Positions 1-24,350 are shown, numbered from the stretch's first letter. The stretch is 64,000 nucleotides of DNA from Membranipora membranacea (GCA_914767715.1 OU612070.1:16383501-16447500); one strand, 5' to 3'. A program made the numbers and translations. The notes: generated by a model not told the origin, from the letters alone.

Positions 1-3000
1 TCTAATTATTGGGGTCAGGGTACACATTGCGGCCTCTCCTCTTGTTGATTGTATGAAATCAAAAATCAAACAGATTTTCCGCTCAACTACCTGGTCATCT
101 TCTCACTTCTTGACCAAATATAGAGAGGCCTTCTAAGAGACAAAGCATCCATAAGATATGCTTTGTTTATTATGGCCTCCCTGCTAAGCAAAAGTCAGCA
201 TTGTGTTTGTTTATTTCAGCCTGTTATTGATTTTAAACCTTATTTCACAGGAACACTGTTAATATTATGTAATTAATTTGTAGCTTGAACTCAGAACTTG
301 GTAATCCTATAATAAAAGCATGGCAAAACTATTGACAGAAGTTTTAGGTCTAATCCAATTTCCAGATGAATTGTGAGTTATCACAGCAAGAGTACACTGA
401 TGATCATAGTGTTGCAATCCTAGAATTTCACACCTAATTTGCTTACATATGTGTTAAGATCAGCTACTGAAAATTAAAGATCAAAGTATCAATTGCAAAC
501 CCCTTCTATTCAACACCTAGTGTAATGATCATGTACCCTGGGCTTGACAAAGACCTGCCTACCTTTGATCTCTTATACTGTATAGACTAATTACCTGCTG
601 TAACGACATACATTGCTGTGTATTATTTATAAACCTTAGATTATTGAACAAGACGTGACATTACCCACAAGCTGATGACAGAAATTTGATAGTCTGTGTA
701 TAGTTTGAATGATAACATACATACCTATCAACACAGAGTAAGGATATATATCCAACTCTGTGATAGCAAGCTGACTTAACACTATACAGCATATGACTGA
801 CAAGTCTGCTAGGGCTTTTTTTAGACAAACTAATGTAAACATTTGATTGCAAGTTATTAATAATTGCTACAACTGCTACAAAACAAGCTGTCAAATTTAA
901 CATGTTTGGTGCAATATTTGCTCCTAATTTACATTCTTAGCCCCAAACTGTCAATGGACGATGCCTGCTCAAACAACTCAATCAACTCTGCTACTCAAAA
1001 TCTGGCAGCATACGTATTTGAAACAGAAAAAAAGGGCAATACCACCCCCAGTTTAAAAGTTCAATGTTCAATAGAGCGGCCCAGTTTGCAAATTTTATTA
1101 TCATAGAACTTGCCTCTATCTGTTACAAATGTCAAGGTTTCATGTCACTATGAGGCAACCACTTGATGGAGCCAGTATTTGTGATTCCTCACTGTGGTAG
1201 GTAACACTTACCAAAACTTGACTCGGTCAAGAATAGCAACGGCAAATCATACCTCGCCGTGGGGGTCATAACCGAACCACCATGACACATCTATCGAAAT
1301 GTGCACCTAACATGACATGCCAACAGTTCTCCACTTGATGTCATCCAGGAATTTCGACTTCAGGAATTTTCGTCATACTCGTAAGACGTAAATATATACT
1401 GATGGCAAGACATTTTGCACTTGGTAAACTGATCGAGGGTAAATTGAGCCAAGGTAACTGTTTAGAAGTGGTAAAATTGGTGATGTTACATCAAATGGAG
1501 ACCTGTCTGCCAAGGGTCCAAAGGCATATTAGCCTGAGAGTTAACAAACTCCCAGCATAACCCTGTTGGATGGCCTCTTGACCCACCCTCCTTTATACTC
1601 TTCGTGTCTCATAGCTAATATTCAAACTGGGATCGCAAAATTGCAATTTATAGAAAATTTCATCAGGCAGTAGAGTGCCTGGTAATAACATGTGTGAAAC
1701 ATGTATTTAAGATCTGCTGATACCATCACAAACTTACCAAATTGCTGCACTTAAACTACAAGTGTAAGATTGAATAACCAGAAGACAACTCTGAAAGGTG
1801 TCAAAACAGGAAATCTATTCAGGGAAAACCCTTCTCATGTAACAGAAAAGTACCCTGCTGTGAACTTAGCTGCCAGGGTGTCTAGTTATAGATGATAGAT
1901 TATATAATCAAACAGTTGATGTCATAAGAAGTGTGTGCGTAGCTTGAACAAGGCCTGTCACTTGTACACCCCAGGGCGAAGACCATCTCACCAAATTACC
2001 CTAACACGACTTAACATCGAATATTCTTAGCTTTGCAACCTTTGGCTAGAAATTTCATTAGCTTTCATTAACTGAAGTGAAATCTGATCTCAGTCAGCTC
2101 AGGCTGATGTCTTAGCTCTGAGTCCTAACGCTGTTCATCACTATCCATTAGCCATTAGCATTGATCATGTTGTGTCAACCATAAAATTAGCCAAAACATT
2201 GACAAAAGAGCCCTGATTGATTTTTTGAAACTTTTTCAATGAGGTTTTTCATAATCCATTTATTGTGCAGTTAATTATGCATGGTTAAATCAATGTTTAG
2301 TTATTAATTCATTGTTCGTGTGCATTTTGTTGCTTTACATTCAATGTTAGTGTACCTAACATCAGGTAGTGCCCTAAAGTGTAAGCAAAGACAAAAAATT
2401 CTTAATTTGATACCTGAACTAAGTCTGGGCTCACTACCATCTGCATCTGTTCATGTTTCCCAATACAGCTTACATCAAACTGAGTGCACAAGGTACAAGC
2501 TGTCCTAGCTAGGCCAGAAAGACCCTAAATATTAATTAAAATGACCAAACAATTAAGATCCAATTAAACTTTGCATAATAGTTACCAAGCAAGCCAGGCC
2601 GTCGGCAGCAAATCTGATGCCCTCCGGTGAGCAACACAAATTAAAATTAAATTCATACCTGTTAATCCTGTCAAATTTTGTCAAACCCGCCTTTTGGTAA
2701 TTACCAGGGGCAGTGATTAACCTGACAAGCACTCACTAGATATACATACCTATTTGAACCTTTGAGGGATAACCTGTATAAGCTTGCCAGTGTCAGGTGC
2801 ATTCTGGGAAAAATATCATCAGCCTAATGAAAGGTGGTCTGACAGCTGGTATAAATGTCACATTGATGACAAGCGGAGACAGGTATGACTCAACCTGAGC
2901 TTCCTGCTATTAAGACTATAAGTCTTGCTGACTCAATCATGATTTGATGATCACCTGGTCAATACTGCTGCCAAAAGCCTTAAAATTGATGACTATCACT

Positions 3001-6000
3001 GTCACTGTAAAATGGCATTCACCTGTGCTAAAGATTATGTTAAATGTCATTATGAATTGAGCCATGACTTTTCCAAATGCCTTGTAGTAATCAAATTTTG
3101 ATTCAGCATCATTGCAGTGAAACAAAGCATTCTCTTACACTGATGCCAGAACCCAGGAGAGGCCCCATGGTGCAGCCCTAACAACTATCATAATGTAACA
3201 AAGCTGTTGTTGTTAATGCTGCCCAAATCACAATGCTACCAAAACAGCGCAAATTATAGAGTCAAGCAATAATTAGCAGCATTGCATGACTGTCAATTAG
3301 ATAGTTGTCGTTAATCCAGCATCAAGCCAAATGCCCCTTCTGGCAATCGTTTAATGATTAGACCTGACATAGCTAACAAGCTGCAGCAGACAGCCTGTCC
3401 CCGACACTGTATCGTAACTCCGCGTGAGCTCAGTATGTGAAAACGTAATAGTGGAGAGCAGGTAATTTTATATCTGTGTAGATTATGGGGGAAGATAACA
3501 ATTAGCCACCACATGATCGGCAAAGTGTGCCACAAGGCCTGCCTGTCAGAATTCACTATGTAAAGATTGCAACTCGAAACCACCCACATCATGCCAGATT
3601 TGAGGGGGTCGCCTCCATTCATTCACAACCCTGATGATGTCCCGGAAATTTTATATTTCAGTATAATTCATGAGATGATACCAGCGGCCTTATGTCGGAT
3701 TTCGGTCCCATACCATCACGCCAATCAGACATAATCGGTCCCATACCCTCACGCCAATCGGACCGGAGAGTTGTGGGTAACTCTAGACTCTCTGACACTT
3801 GCATAGCCTCATTACTGCTAATCAGAAATTATTACCCTCATGACATATTATAACTGTTATATCTTAAACGTAAGATATTAAGCTTGATGGTTGTTACATT
3901 TTGTTTGTATACATATGTTCCTCTATAATTACAAGTTATGATGGGCTTAATTACACTGCTCGTAGCTCGTAAAGTTTACTTGAGTTCAAACTTCGGGCTT
4001 TGAGGCGCCGCTTCATGTGTTAAATTTAGATAAAACTGTAATAATCTAAGATTGGCCCTCTATGAACTTGATTACTTTCACTCGGATCAATTATGTATGG
4101 ATAGAGGGGCCTTCATGCCTTAAACCAAACTAATCCCGCTATGTAAATAAAAACAATACTGATCTGCAGCTGATAAAAACTTTGGGGCAAAACATGAATC
4201 TCTTCGGCACCACAACAAATAATGAAACGTCTGCTCAATGAACTTCATTGGTCTGCTACTGAAGCCTCGAACATCATAGAATGCCGACAATTTGGCAATG
4301 AATGAAAATGATTAAAAATGTTGCCTGATAACTGAACATGATGTTTGTCAAGTTTCAAGTTTACCAATTAGAAATTGCAAGCAAACCACTTAAATTCGCC
4401 GCAACAAGTAAATTCGGCTTTTTTCACATGAGATATATTTGTAGAAATTACAAACATAACACCTGGGATAATATAATCTTTGATATTACCAGGGATCTGC
4501 TGCTTGCTGGTTAATATAGCTTCTCAAAGATCTAAAAGCCAGACTTCATGACACTTGCTGCAAAATTGTAAGGGCTTCAAACTTTCACTCCGCGTTTCAA
4601 CTCCCACAAACAATTACGTAAAATTCTGATGGGGTCAATAGAATGAAGTGCTTGTGCTTGAGAATTCACTGTATTTACAGAATCACCACATATCCTTCAG
4701 CTAAGTTGTCACCAAATATATATCTGCATTGATTGCAAGTGCTTGCCAAGTGCTTGCTAGTAACACCTCACATACAATACAGGATTGCTTCTCAAACTGG
4801 TAATACTTTTGTTTTGGATTGTCACCATAAATTATATAAACCAGCATAGATATTTCTTTATCCAGATTTTCTCTTGAACACCTTAGGGGCTGGTGGTTGA
4901 CACCTCCCATCATGATCGCTGACAATATGTTTAAACCTGAGGCTTGAGTTGATATTCATTTTCCTAATGCGCTGCCTTAGTCTATGGATTTTATTATAAG
5001 AATTGTATCTTTACAAAACTAATGGGCATAAGACTTTGTCAAGAGCCCACTCGAAGGCTTGGGCGAATTTCCTTGCTAGTGGCATATGGTCATATTGGAT
5101 AACCCAATACATATTAATGGATTAACTAGCAACAAACTGCTTGGTATTATGTAACCATATGTCATTAACGTTATTAATAATAGTTTATGACAAATGAAAC
5201 TGATTGGGGTACAAGGCAACATGAGTAATAGTAATCATGGTAATGTTATTATTATGGCTTGCAGGATGAAATAACAGTCGAGCAGCCATAGGTGGCGCCA
5301 GTCTTTATTGATCAGTATCACTCGGCCAATTATCACAAGTATTATGTTTCTGGCTCATTTTTTTATTTATATTGAATCTAGTGCGAATTCTATCCCTTGG
5401 TACATTAGCGATAAATTAATACAAAGTTAGTTTGAAAGAAAACAAAGTGTTATTTTTTCGACATTCGTCATGAAACTTAATGGATTTTAATCAACCCGCC
5501 GGCATCATTTGAAGTATTGCAATGGAGCATCGAGACATAAACAGATTAAAAATCCTAATTACTGGCGTTTTCGCTCCTAAAACAATCAATAAATTGAAAA
5601 TTTAATCATTTACCCTTTTGATATAATGCGTCTGTTGTCGACTTAACTGTTTTATTTTGCTTTGAAAGACTCGTGGACCAATAACTTGTTTTGTTGAGGT
5701 TTGTTGATCCGCTATCTGAACACAATACACAAAAAGCTACTACTGTCTACTCTGTAATAATAAGGTATCTAAAAATGTTTTATATACAAACAAATTACTT
5801 GTTTTCCAATTATTTGTTTCTTTTTTGATGTTGTTTTCAAACTGTGCAAAACAAAGCGTGCACTCATGAGTTGCACTGCTGCGTTTCTATGGCAAACTGT
5901 ACTCTTATTCATACAAATTCTTTAGTGTTTCATTGACTTGTTCAAAGGAACATAAAAGATAAAAAGAGGAAAACTCCGAAGTCTTTTGCGCTTTTTATTT

Positions 6001-6598
6001 TGCTTTTCATTGTTTCATCGTTTCATTAGGCTAACAATATTCCATCCATGATCATGTACCTGGTTGGTGGTGTTATTTTGTCACAAACAATAGGTATGCT
6101 GCGAGATTGAGATATGGTTATTGTTATGGTGTAGACTATAGGATATTGTAGGCGTGGGAATCAAGTGTTTTTAAGATATCACCATGGTGTAACATCTCGC
6201 CTTGCCTGTTAGAACAATAAGTAAGGAGTTTGCACAAATCAAGCCAAATTGATTAGAACCACATTAGGATTACATAACAGTTGGCTAAATAAGCAACAAA
6301 CCCAATTAACTTTTGTTGGGATTTGTCACCTTGTCGATGTAATAAGCTGTGAATGTATCAACATTTGGTTTTGTTTTCACTTAATTTCCCCAAGTGTGCA
6401 GTTAAAATATGAGCAAACACACTTGTTTCTGACACTTGAAGGTTTCCATGTGAAAGGCTGGAAATCTTCTGTGTATGGTTGTTACAAGCGTAATATTGAT
6501 GCCACCATGATCAGTTACTCTTTCAAAGGCTTTTGGCCCAAACACATTTTAGTGGTTTATTCTGTATTCTTACAATAGTTGTGTTTCTCTATTTGCAG
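1..6598. other. Non-coding stretch, probably intron or 5' flank of the TRIM9-like gene
   Basis: No open frame here resembles a known protein. In particular I find no RING or B-box cysteine/histidine pattern that could supply the N-terminal half of the TRIM9-like gene starting at 6599, so its first exon(s) should lie upstream of the window. The only structure seen is a short imperfect tandem repeat of about 29 bp at roughly 3690-3770. The sequence is AT-rich and otherwise plain. Confidence 0.5.
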
Positions 6599-16906
<10,308 letters not shown>

Positions 16907-18482
16907 GCTCCCAGTCTAAGCTAGTCAATTTTTGCCGTAATACCTCTCTTAACAAAAAAAGTTTTTTTTATAAACAGAGCCCATGTAAATTTCAGTTTGA
17001 TGTAGCTCAAAGTTTCGCTCATCTTACACTTATATTTTTTGTGTCCACTATTGTCTGTGTTATTAGAGATAGCAGACAGCTTATTGCCTTGAAGAAAGCA
17101 CCAAAACATTGCTGAAACTTCATGTTTTTCTCACAATATTTACTGTGTTACTTCTGACTTCATTTTTTAAGTCCTGTCTATAACACTCTTTTTGTACTTT
17201 TTTGATTATTTTCTGTTAAACTAGTTGTTACAGTCTAGTTATAGTTTTACATCACTGTATTATTACACTCACTTCTTGAAGATGGGAGATATTTGTCAAA
17301 AAACTTATTTATTTTGAATTTTTGTAGTTTAGTATTTATTACTATATTTTGACCAGTTTCAAACAAGAAACATTGACTGTCCGTCTCTGGAAATACCATA
17401 AAAATATGGTTTGCATGCTGTGGTAAATGAATAAAACATACACATATAATAGTTCAAATCTGTTTGAATATTTTGGTAAGCCTTGATATTGTGGCATTGT
17501 AATGTTCTGAATCCAAGCTGGTGTTCTGCCTTTCAAAGTTAACTTGAAACATATGTGGAGCTGTTACAGTATCAATAGTAATAAAATGACCGGATGTTTA
17601 GAGTAAGGTATTAAGAACATGGGACAAGAATTCAATGAGGCATATTTACAAACATATATAATAAAAAATTATCATCACTATTATAATGAGCAGCAATGAG
17701 TAGAGGTCTGACAGGGTGAGCTGTGAATCAATATATATCCCTGGATGCATGATGTTGCTACCAATTCTTCCGTTTACTAGCCACGATCATATACTACAGT
17801 TTTTTTCAAGTTGTCTTCCCTTCATGCCCAGGGGCATCACTCTACAATCCCCAATTTATATCACGCTTGCGCATTGATCAGAGGAAATCAGTTGGGAGAA
17901 GTGAAACTTCAGGAGAGAGAAGGCGGATTTAATAGTGAACAAGTAGAGTTGTGACTGCATATATATAAAGAAACCAGTATTTCTCCAGACAGGCAAGTAT
18001 CTAACACCTTGGACTGTCTGTTGTATTTCATATAGTATGAACTAGCCATAAAATGATGACAATGCAGCTTGTTTGCAGTTATTTAATGCTTGGGCTCACA
18101 GTCACTGTTTATATACAACTGACCGACCATTGGTTGGTTGGGAAGGAGTTCATCCTAAAAGTCCTGGCATTGTATACACAATAAAGGTTAGCTGTGAAGT
18201 TCTTAGCCTTGTATGTCCCATAAGCACACTTATGGCAAGATTAGTGAGCCAAGCGATGTACTATGGTTGCTCACTATATTGTTATCTTCATTGTGGTAGT
18301 AGTATACAAAAAACTGGTAAAGCTTAGGACATTAGTGAGGTAAATATTGGTTTCTATACACAGGGGCCAGGGCTCTCACGTACCTGCATGGGTGCAGCAC
18401 CCACCAATGTGTACCACCACCAAAACAAAAAATTTTGAAGATGCACTCCCTGTGTCCAGGATATTATCCACCCTTTTAGGCA
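16907..18482. other. 3' flank of the TRIM9-like gene and 5' flank of TRIM-NHL copy 1
   Basis: No convincing coding exon was found. AATAAA-type signals near 17409 and 17578 could end the TRIM9-like transcript. The stretch is conserved in units 2 and 4 and in part in unit 3. The segment from about 18120 to 18339 is the best conserved and ends in a donor-like sequence (GTGAG followed by GTAAAT), so it could be a 5' untranslated exon of the TRIM-NHL gene. Its open frame in unit 1 is not preserved in a way that suggests protein. Confidence 0.4.
17961..17969 (+). promoter_or_regulatory. TATA-like element upstream of TRIM-NHL copy 1
   Basis: ATATATAAA follows the conserved GTTGTGACTGC. The equivalent TATAAAG is kept at 31830-31836 and 47051-47057 in units 2 and 3, although the surrounding bases vary in length. 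It lies about 0.9 kb before the RING exon and could be the core promoter if the conserved 18120-18339 segment is a 5' UTR exon. Confidence 0.25.
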
Positions 18483-18739
18483 GGGGGGTCTTTCAATTAG
18501 AAAGAGTGATCCTTTACTAAAGCAAGTTATCACTATCACATCACTATCACATCGCTCAAAATTATCACTCACTTGGTGTTTCAATTAGAGAAAATCGCTC
18601 CCAAATCGCTCACTCAGAATGTATATAGTTCCATCAAGTGACTGAGCGATCTGAAAGCGAGACCCCTAGCAGGTATCGCTCACTCAGTGAGTGAGCGATA
18701 ATATTGCGATTTTGGCTGTTTCCAATTGAAAGACCCCCC
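18483..18739. mobile_element. 257-bp MITE with terminal inverted repeats, unit 1 only
   Basis: The ends are GGGGGGTCTTTCAATTAGAA and, inverted, the same with one change (TCCAATTGAAAGACCCCCC). Unit 3 at about 51305-51317 reads straight through from GGCAGG to ATAGGAAAC, giving a near-exact empty site. The inside is rich in TCGCTCACTCA repeats in both orientations. No clean target-site duplication could be fixed because of the G run. Confidence 0.75.
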
Positions 18740-18891
18740 ATGATAGGAAACAGGCTATGGATATGGATGGCTGATACCATGGACATGGAAAAAATACAGG
18801 CTTGCAAGCCCCTGCGGCACATGTTTGCTTCCATAGCTGTCAGCCAGTGGAGAAAAACATGATTTCCTTGATATATTTTTAGGTCCCGCAA

Positions 18892-21800
18892 ATGATGGCA
18901 AAAGCAGAATCAAAAGAAGAAGGATTTCTAGAGTGTGGATTATGTTTTGAAAATGATCCACTCAAGCGATTACCCTGCAATCCTGGTCACATATATTGTG
19001 TAACTTGTCTGACCAAAGACTCCGAAGTGACACAGATTATCAAATGTCCGCTGTGCAGGTAACCTATTGTGTTAACATTTTTGTTCTCATTGCATAGCTG
19101 CCCGCACATAATCAATAGTCGCCACTTGTCAAAACTGATAATCATGAGTTTAGGACACAAATTGGAGATGGTATGACCAAGTAATCAAAAGGCATAATAA
19201 CATAGTTTTATCTAGTAAATGTGAATGCGAAACTCGGCCAAAGATTTAGAGGAATTATCACCTCTCTCCGCTTTCACTCCTTGAATCAATTAATTATAGC
19301 GCTGGTCTACTTCGGCACACAAGAGTTGCAGATCCTGATTTCATATCTTTGACCTGCAACAAAGTCACAAGTAAAACTATTATCTTATACTTAGGTTTGT
19401 CTTCAGAAGACCCAATATTATACAACTATAATATTTCTGCACACAAGCAATGTTTGCCACATGCTGACCCTTGAAAGGTCTTAGCGTCATGAGTAGGATA
19501 TGCTTTAATTTGATAGAGCATCAGCAGTCGCCGGGGCATAAGCTCTCTTGCTGTAACATCTCTATGAAGTGCTCTGAACATTGGGCGTTGTTGAAGCCAC
19601 TGACGTTCTGTAAGAGATGGCAACTGGGAATGTGGTAGAAGAAAGATTTGTTCAAGCAACAACTCATTCAAATACCTTATGGTACACGATGATTATTAAT
19701 AGCACAACTTCAACCAGTTATGTTCTCAAAAGTGACTAGCACAATTATGCTTTCTTTTAAGAACTGTGTTTGATGAAGGTATAGATGACATCCCATCAGC
19801 AGGTGCTCCACTAGATAAGTTTCTGTGCTGTGATGTTTGTATGAGAAAAGATGACAAGAGAAGACTGGCTCAGATTTACTGTGTGGTCTGCCAGAAAAAG
19901 TTTTGCACTCCTCATGAAAAGGTACAGATCATTTTCAAGATTTGAATGCATGCTAGACTGTCAAAGCAATCATACACTCATAAACAAGCATAAATGAAAT
20001 ACCTCTGCTGGTGGCCATTTGTTGTATTCATTGAACTTTGTTGACACCCTAAAAGTCATACCTATGAATTCTCACCCCATAGTTTGGTAGGCGTACGCTC
20101 ATCAGCCCGGGTACAATGTAATAATCTTCTTAGTATCATGCATTCTTGCTTATTGGTTGTACATATTCTATAACAATTGTTGTGAAGCGTAAGCTGCACT
20201 ACCATGATGCTGTTTTCAAATAGTTTATTTTCCTTCTATCAAAGAGTCATAACGATACACTGGATGACCACATGCGTATCAGAATGGATGAGTATAAGAA
20301 AGATTGGAGAAAAATGGAGACAAGATACTGTGAGAAACACTCAAAGAAACCCTACTCCATAACTTGTGTAAAATGCCCCAGATTATTTTGTGGGGATTGT
20401 TTCGACCAATTTGAAACCTGCTCTGATGGTTAGTGGGTAGAATCATTTATCTCAGATACGGAACAAACTTCCTTCTTGTGTTGAAATAAACCCAAGTCAT
20501 ATAATCAAAAATATCGGAGCAGTGTAATTTTCTAAATTAATATTTGATAAACCGATACATATTGTAATAAATGACAGTAAACTTCTTACACCTCCCCATA
20601 TTTGGTACTATTTGAAAGCTCTCAGTTTAAGTCTTTGTCTCTGAGCCTGGAATGAAGTACCCTCTCCATGTATATTTTGCTAAATATCTTATATAGGTGA
20701 CAGGCACGAGCTGAGGTCAATATCAAACGTGGTTGCAAAGCTAATCGAGATGGTTAATGAGAAGAAGGTATGGATCTTCGATAAGGAGGAGCACCTGTTA
20801 GGAATGTCCAAACAGCTGACAGCTGTCATATCAGACTGGGATACAGAAACTCAAGAGTTGATTGACAAGCTACATAACGCCAGAGATAAACAAGTATGTA
20901 GAATTCTATGACAAACATTTCCGGGTGCAGGAGGACAGCTCCTAGTTATACGTTGTTACTAGTCAGACCGATCATATAGCAGTTATTATTGATTTGATTC
21001 TTAGGAAACATAGTAGCAATAGGATAGGAGCATAGGAGCATAATGTTCTTACTTCGACTAGGTTATTATAAAGAAGGTAACTGTGATTGAGCTCACAAGC
21101 TAGAACACAGAATAAAACAATTAAAATGTGGAAAGGGAGTCTTAATAAAATTATTGTGTTGATACAGATCTAATATAGAATCAACGAAGGACGATCACAT
21201 CAGGTACAGGTACAAGCGATTCATAGCCTTTCACATTTACTTTTAGGTTGCAGGTCTTATGCAGCAATATGTTGAGCTTGAGGAACATCTGATAGAACTC
21301 AGAAATCAATCCAGAATTGAGGTGACAAGTTTCCTGGATGATGAGATCGGAAGTCTCCTGGATAAGCTCAGCAGACAAGTAGCTAGGATCGATACCAGAC
21401 TTTTCACCTATCATGAGGTAGCTACTAGGTAGAATATCTATTCGGATTGGCTATCATCTTGTTTCATATTGCCATCGTTACCCTGAAATATATCACTGAG
21501 ACCTTCATCTGTAGCTGAAAAAGTATTCGAAAATCCAATTTTTTTTGGCATAGAAAATAATTTTTCAGTTTCATACTCCCATGATTATAGCTTTAATGGC
21601 TCGATTGATCATGATTCAAAATGAGCTGAATTTGCAAGTTGCCTGTTTTAGTCTGTCCTTTAAGTCCTGGGCTGTGGAGTTGCACTATCCTATAATATAA
21701 CCCCCTACAGGGGTTTGGTTGGGCCCCCTGGTGTGCTCCAACCTGCCTGCAAACAGAGAGTAACTTGGCGCAAACATTGCAGCCTCGCCATTAAGGCAAC

Positions 21801-23609
21801 TTACCGATTAAGCTTCGTTCTCAGCCATTCTTATATTCTACCAGGTTGATGTGGCAGATGGATACAAAGAGACAGAGAAACTTGTAGAAGAACTGATGAA
21901 TATGAAGATCCCTCAATATAAACCTTCATCAAATCCTGTCCAGCTCTCTGATAACGGTATCTCCTGATTTATTTATCAAAAATCTCTATTCTTTTCTATT
22001 CTATATTATTGAAACACCGTAAATGTACTGCTTCGTATCACGATAACAGTTTCATATTTTGAAATTTAAACTTCTTTATCACTCAGTAACATCTTTCTTA
22101 TCTCGTTCAATATTATCTTACTGTACTGTAAATGTAGAGCATTTTGTATGGGGAAGGTTTTCATCGGATATTGTCCATCTTTCTTTACCTACCTCCCCTT
22201 GCTGCATGAATCACTGTTGTCAATTAATGTTATCAATCCATCGCTGCTAACTTTGCGGAATGAAGCTATGAATAATGAATCTGATTTTTATTTTCAGATT
22301 GTTGCGATGTTCAGCTTGCTGTCAAGATAACACAATCATCTGGAAAGCTGGTGGATCTGCCCTTCTTAGCCAATCACGATCCTCCAACTTCTATGAAAAT
22401 ACTCAGTACTGTCCAACTCCCCTCCCGTGTCATCTCTGTTACTAAATACCAGAATTTAATTTATGCTGGTCTGGAAAATAGCAAACTCATGAGGGTCACT
22501 GAACCAGTGAATACTGGGTCACCGACTGAGTTTGTGAATGTTGGTGGTTGGGTATCCAGTGCACAAGTATATAATAATGAGCTATATGTATTATCACTTA
22601 ATGCCAATAAGGTTTATGTGTATGACTTACAGGGTAAACTAAAGAGGTTCTGGTCCCATAACAATAACAGTACTAACTTTAATAAGCTCAGAGTAGTAAA
22701 CGAGAAGGTGGTTGTCCCAGATGGAGCTTCTCAATCTCTAACCGTTTATACTCTTCAAGGTCAGCTTATAAAACAGATCAAATGTCCTGGTATGTCAACA
22801 TCCCATAAAGCATTAGCTGTATGCGGAGATGACTCTGTTATCTTAACTGACTGGGGTACAAACAGTGTACTCAGAGTGAACATAGACAGTGGAGAGGTGA
22901 TGTGGACATCTAACCATGTAATCCAGCCAGAAGGCGTCGTCTGCTACAAGGACAGATATGTACTCGTGTCTCACTGTAACACAGAAACTAAGATATGGAT
23001 ACTGGATGTGGATACAGGTATATTCATAATATTTGCATGATTTATATACACTTTATATATGGGTAAATAACAGAGCTATTATTTATTGGCATATCTTTTG
23101 TGCTCAGTTAAATTTGTGAGAGAAAGCAGTTCTATCTTGGCCAAACTGTTCCTTTCCTTCACTCAGCATTCAGTCAACGATAATGCGAGTTGGGATTTCT
23201 TCAGCTAAGGTTGTTTTGCAAATAAGATAATGATATTGTATCATCGATTATTATGTAAATATATGTTAAATTTTATTTTGCCGATCAAGTTGTAGATTTG
23301 TGTAACATGTATGACTGTACATAGGTAATTTGGAAGGCAAAATGTTAGTCTACTTGTAGAATATGTCACTGTCTTAATCCTGGCCTATCTTGTGAAACAG
23401 AAAAATATTCCTAAAATAGACACTGATTTCTCCTTTATTTTGATTTCTCAATGAATTTTTATTTTACAGGTGAGAAAGTAGGTGAGCTCTTCGGCCAGAC
23501 AGGGGGGAGGAGCTGTCATCACTTTGACCTGGATATTGATGGTGACACTCTGATTGTTGCTAAATACAATCTAAAATCAATACAGGGCTATGAGCTGATC
23601 ACAGAATAA
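18892..23609 (+). CDS. TRIM-NHL type RING E3 ubiquitin ligase, copy 1
   Basis: Eight coding exons: 18892-19058, 19762-19921, 20245-20428, 20697-20893, 21247-21417, 21845-21956, 22298-23017, 23470-23609; 616 residues. Start is the first of two adjacent ATGs; the second has the better context (A at -3, G at +4). RING at residues 15-55 (C15, C18, C29, H33, C36, C39, C52, C55). B-box 1 at about 78-107 (CCDVC, YCVVC, FCTPH). B-box 2 at 138-161 (CEKH, CVKC, CGDC). Coiled coil at about 172-330. From about 340 to the end there are repeated beta-propeller blades (YNNELYVLS, KVYVYDLQGKL, LAVCGDDSVILTD, YKDRYVLVS), best called NHL-like. RING plus B-boxes imply ubiquitin transfer, and the propeller would bind the substrate or RNA; the target is unknown. 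Two paralogues follow at 37545 and 51463. Compared with them the RING and B-box 1 are almost unchanged while the propeller differs at nearly 30 residues. Confidence 0.92.
21711..21800 (+). mobile_element. Head-truncated tRNA-derived SINE
   Basis: This stretch (from GGGTTTGGTTGGGCCCCCTG to TTAAGGCAACTT) matches the body of the SINE found in the same intron of copies 2 and 3, but the tRNA-like head is missing. The loss looks like a deletion between two short CAG/GGGG stretches. It lies between the second and third coiled-coil exons. Confidence 0.65.
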
Positions 23610-23869
23610 GTAACTAATGATCCACTCTGTTCTTGGTTCTTTCAATCAGTTATGGTCATTGATATGAATTTGTGGATCAGTGGTAAATTACATAGCGTGG
23701 CTATTTGTGGGGATATGCCATCAGTATAGAGCTTTGTGTCAGGATCTAAAGAAAGCTATAAATCTGGAAGCTTTTACGTGATGCATTGATGACGTCCCAG
23801 TAACAACATTCAAAAACTCAGGCAAGCTGCTTGACAGAAGTTTACCAGTCTCCGCTATTCTAGTTTCTG

Positions 23870-24350
23870 AACTTATGGACCAATCAGAGATTAATAATGC
23901 GGTCCAGCATACATGAATAGCCATACACTGGCTCAGGGTCAGATATGTACTCCTCACCCATCCTCATATATCAGTGGTTCTGGTTGTAATATAAGGTCTA
24001 GCGGTACAAGTTTGAAGGTGTGTTTTCCTCTACTGTGTTATCACCCATATTTCTCTCTGACTCTCTGTTCATCCTCTTTTCTAAATGATGTTTTCCCGTG
24101 TCTTTATTAATAGATGAATCTTTAAAACACTATCCAAATCGCAAGTATGAAATAAATAGGCAGTGCGAACTATGTTTTATGGTGACAGGAGTTTTTTTGT
24201 AGTTTTTTAACACAAGCTTCAAATAACCTTTTTTTTTTGCTTTGTACAAAAGTATCTCTGTTTAATATTTTATATCCTTAATTACATTTTGATTTCCAGT
24301 GTTTTGTTGCCTTGCTCGATGTACAGATGATGATTTCTGTTGTCGGCTAC
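23870..24350 (+). pseudogene. Possible relic of an ADAM/ADAMTS-like metalloproteinase
   Basis: One piece reads NSHTLAQGQI...SSYISGSG and has the spacing of a worn zinc helix (HExxHxxGxxH) followed by the YIM segment. The next piece, after a TTAATAG acceptor at 24113, reads YPNRKYEINRQCELCF, close in pattern to the Y-x-x-x-x-QC-x-x-F segment after the reprolysin domain. A third, after TTTCCAG at 24299, reads CCLARCTDDDFCC. Stops interrupt the first piece in the frame that would join the second. Equivalent pieces lie near 42640-43250 and 56630-57120. The assignment rests on motif order only. Confidence 0.25.

Noticed and set aside
1-6598. RING/B-box exon of the TRIM9-like gene
   Set aside because: No cysteine/histidine pattern of a RING or B-box was seen on the plus strand, so it is taken to lie outside the window.
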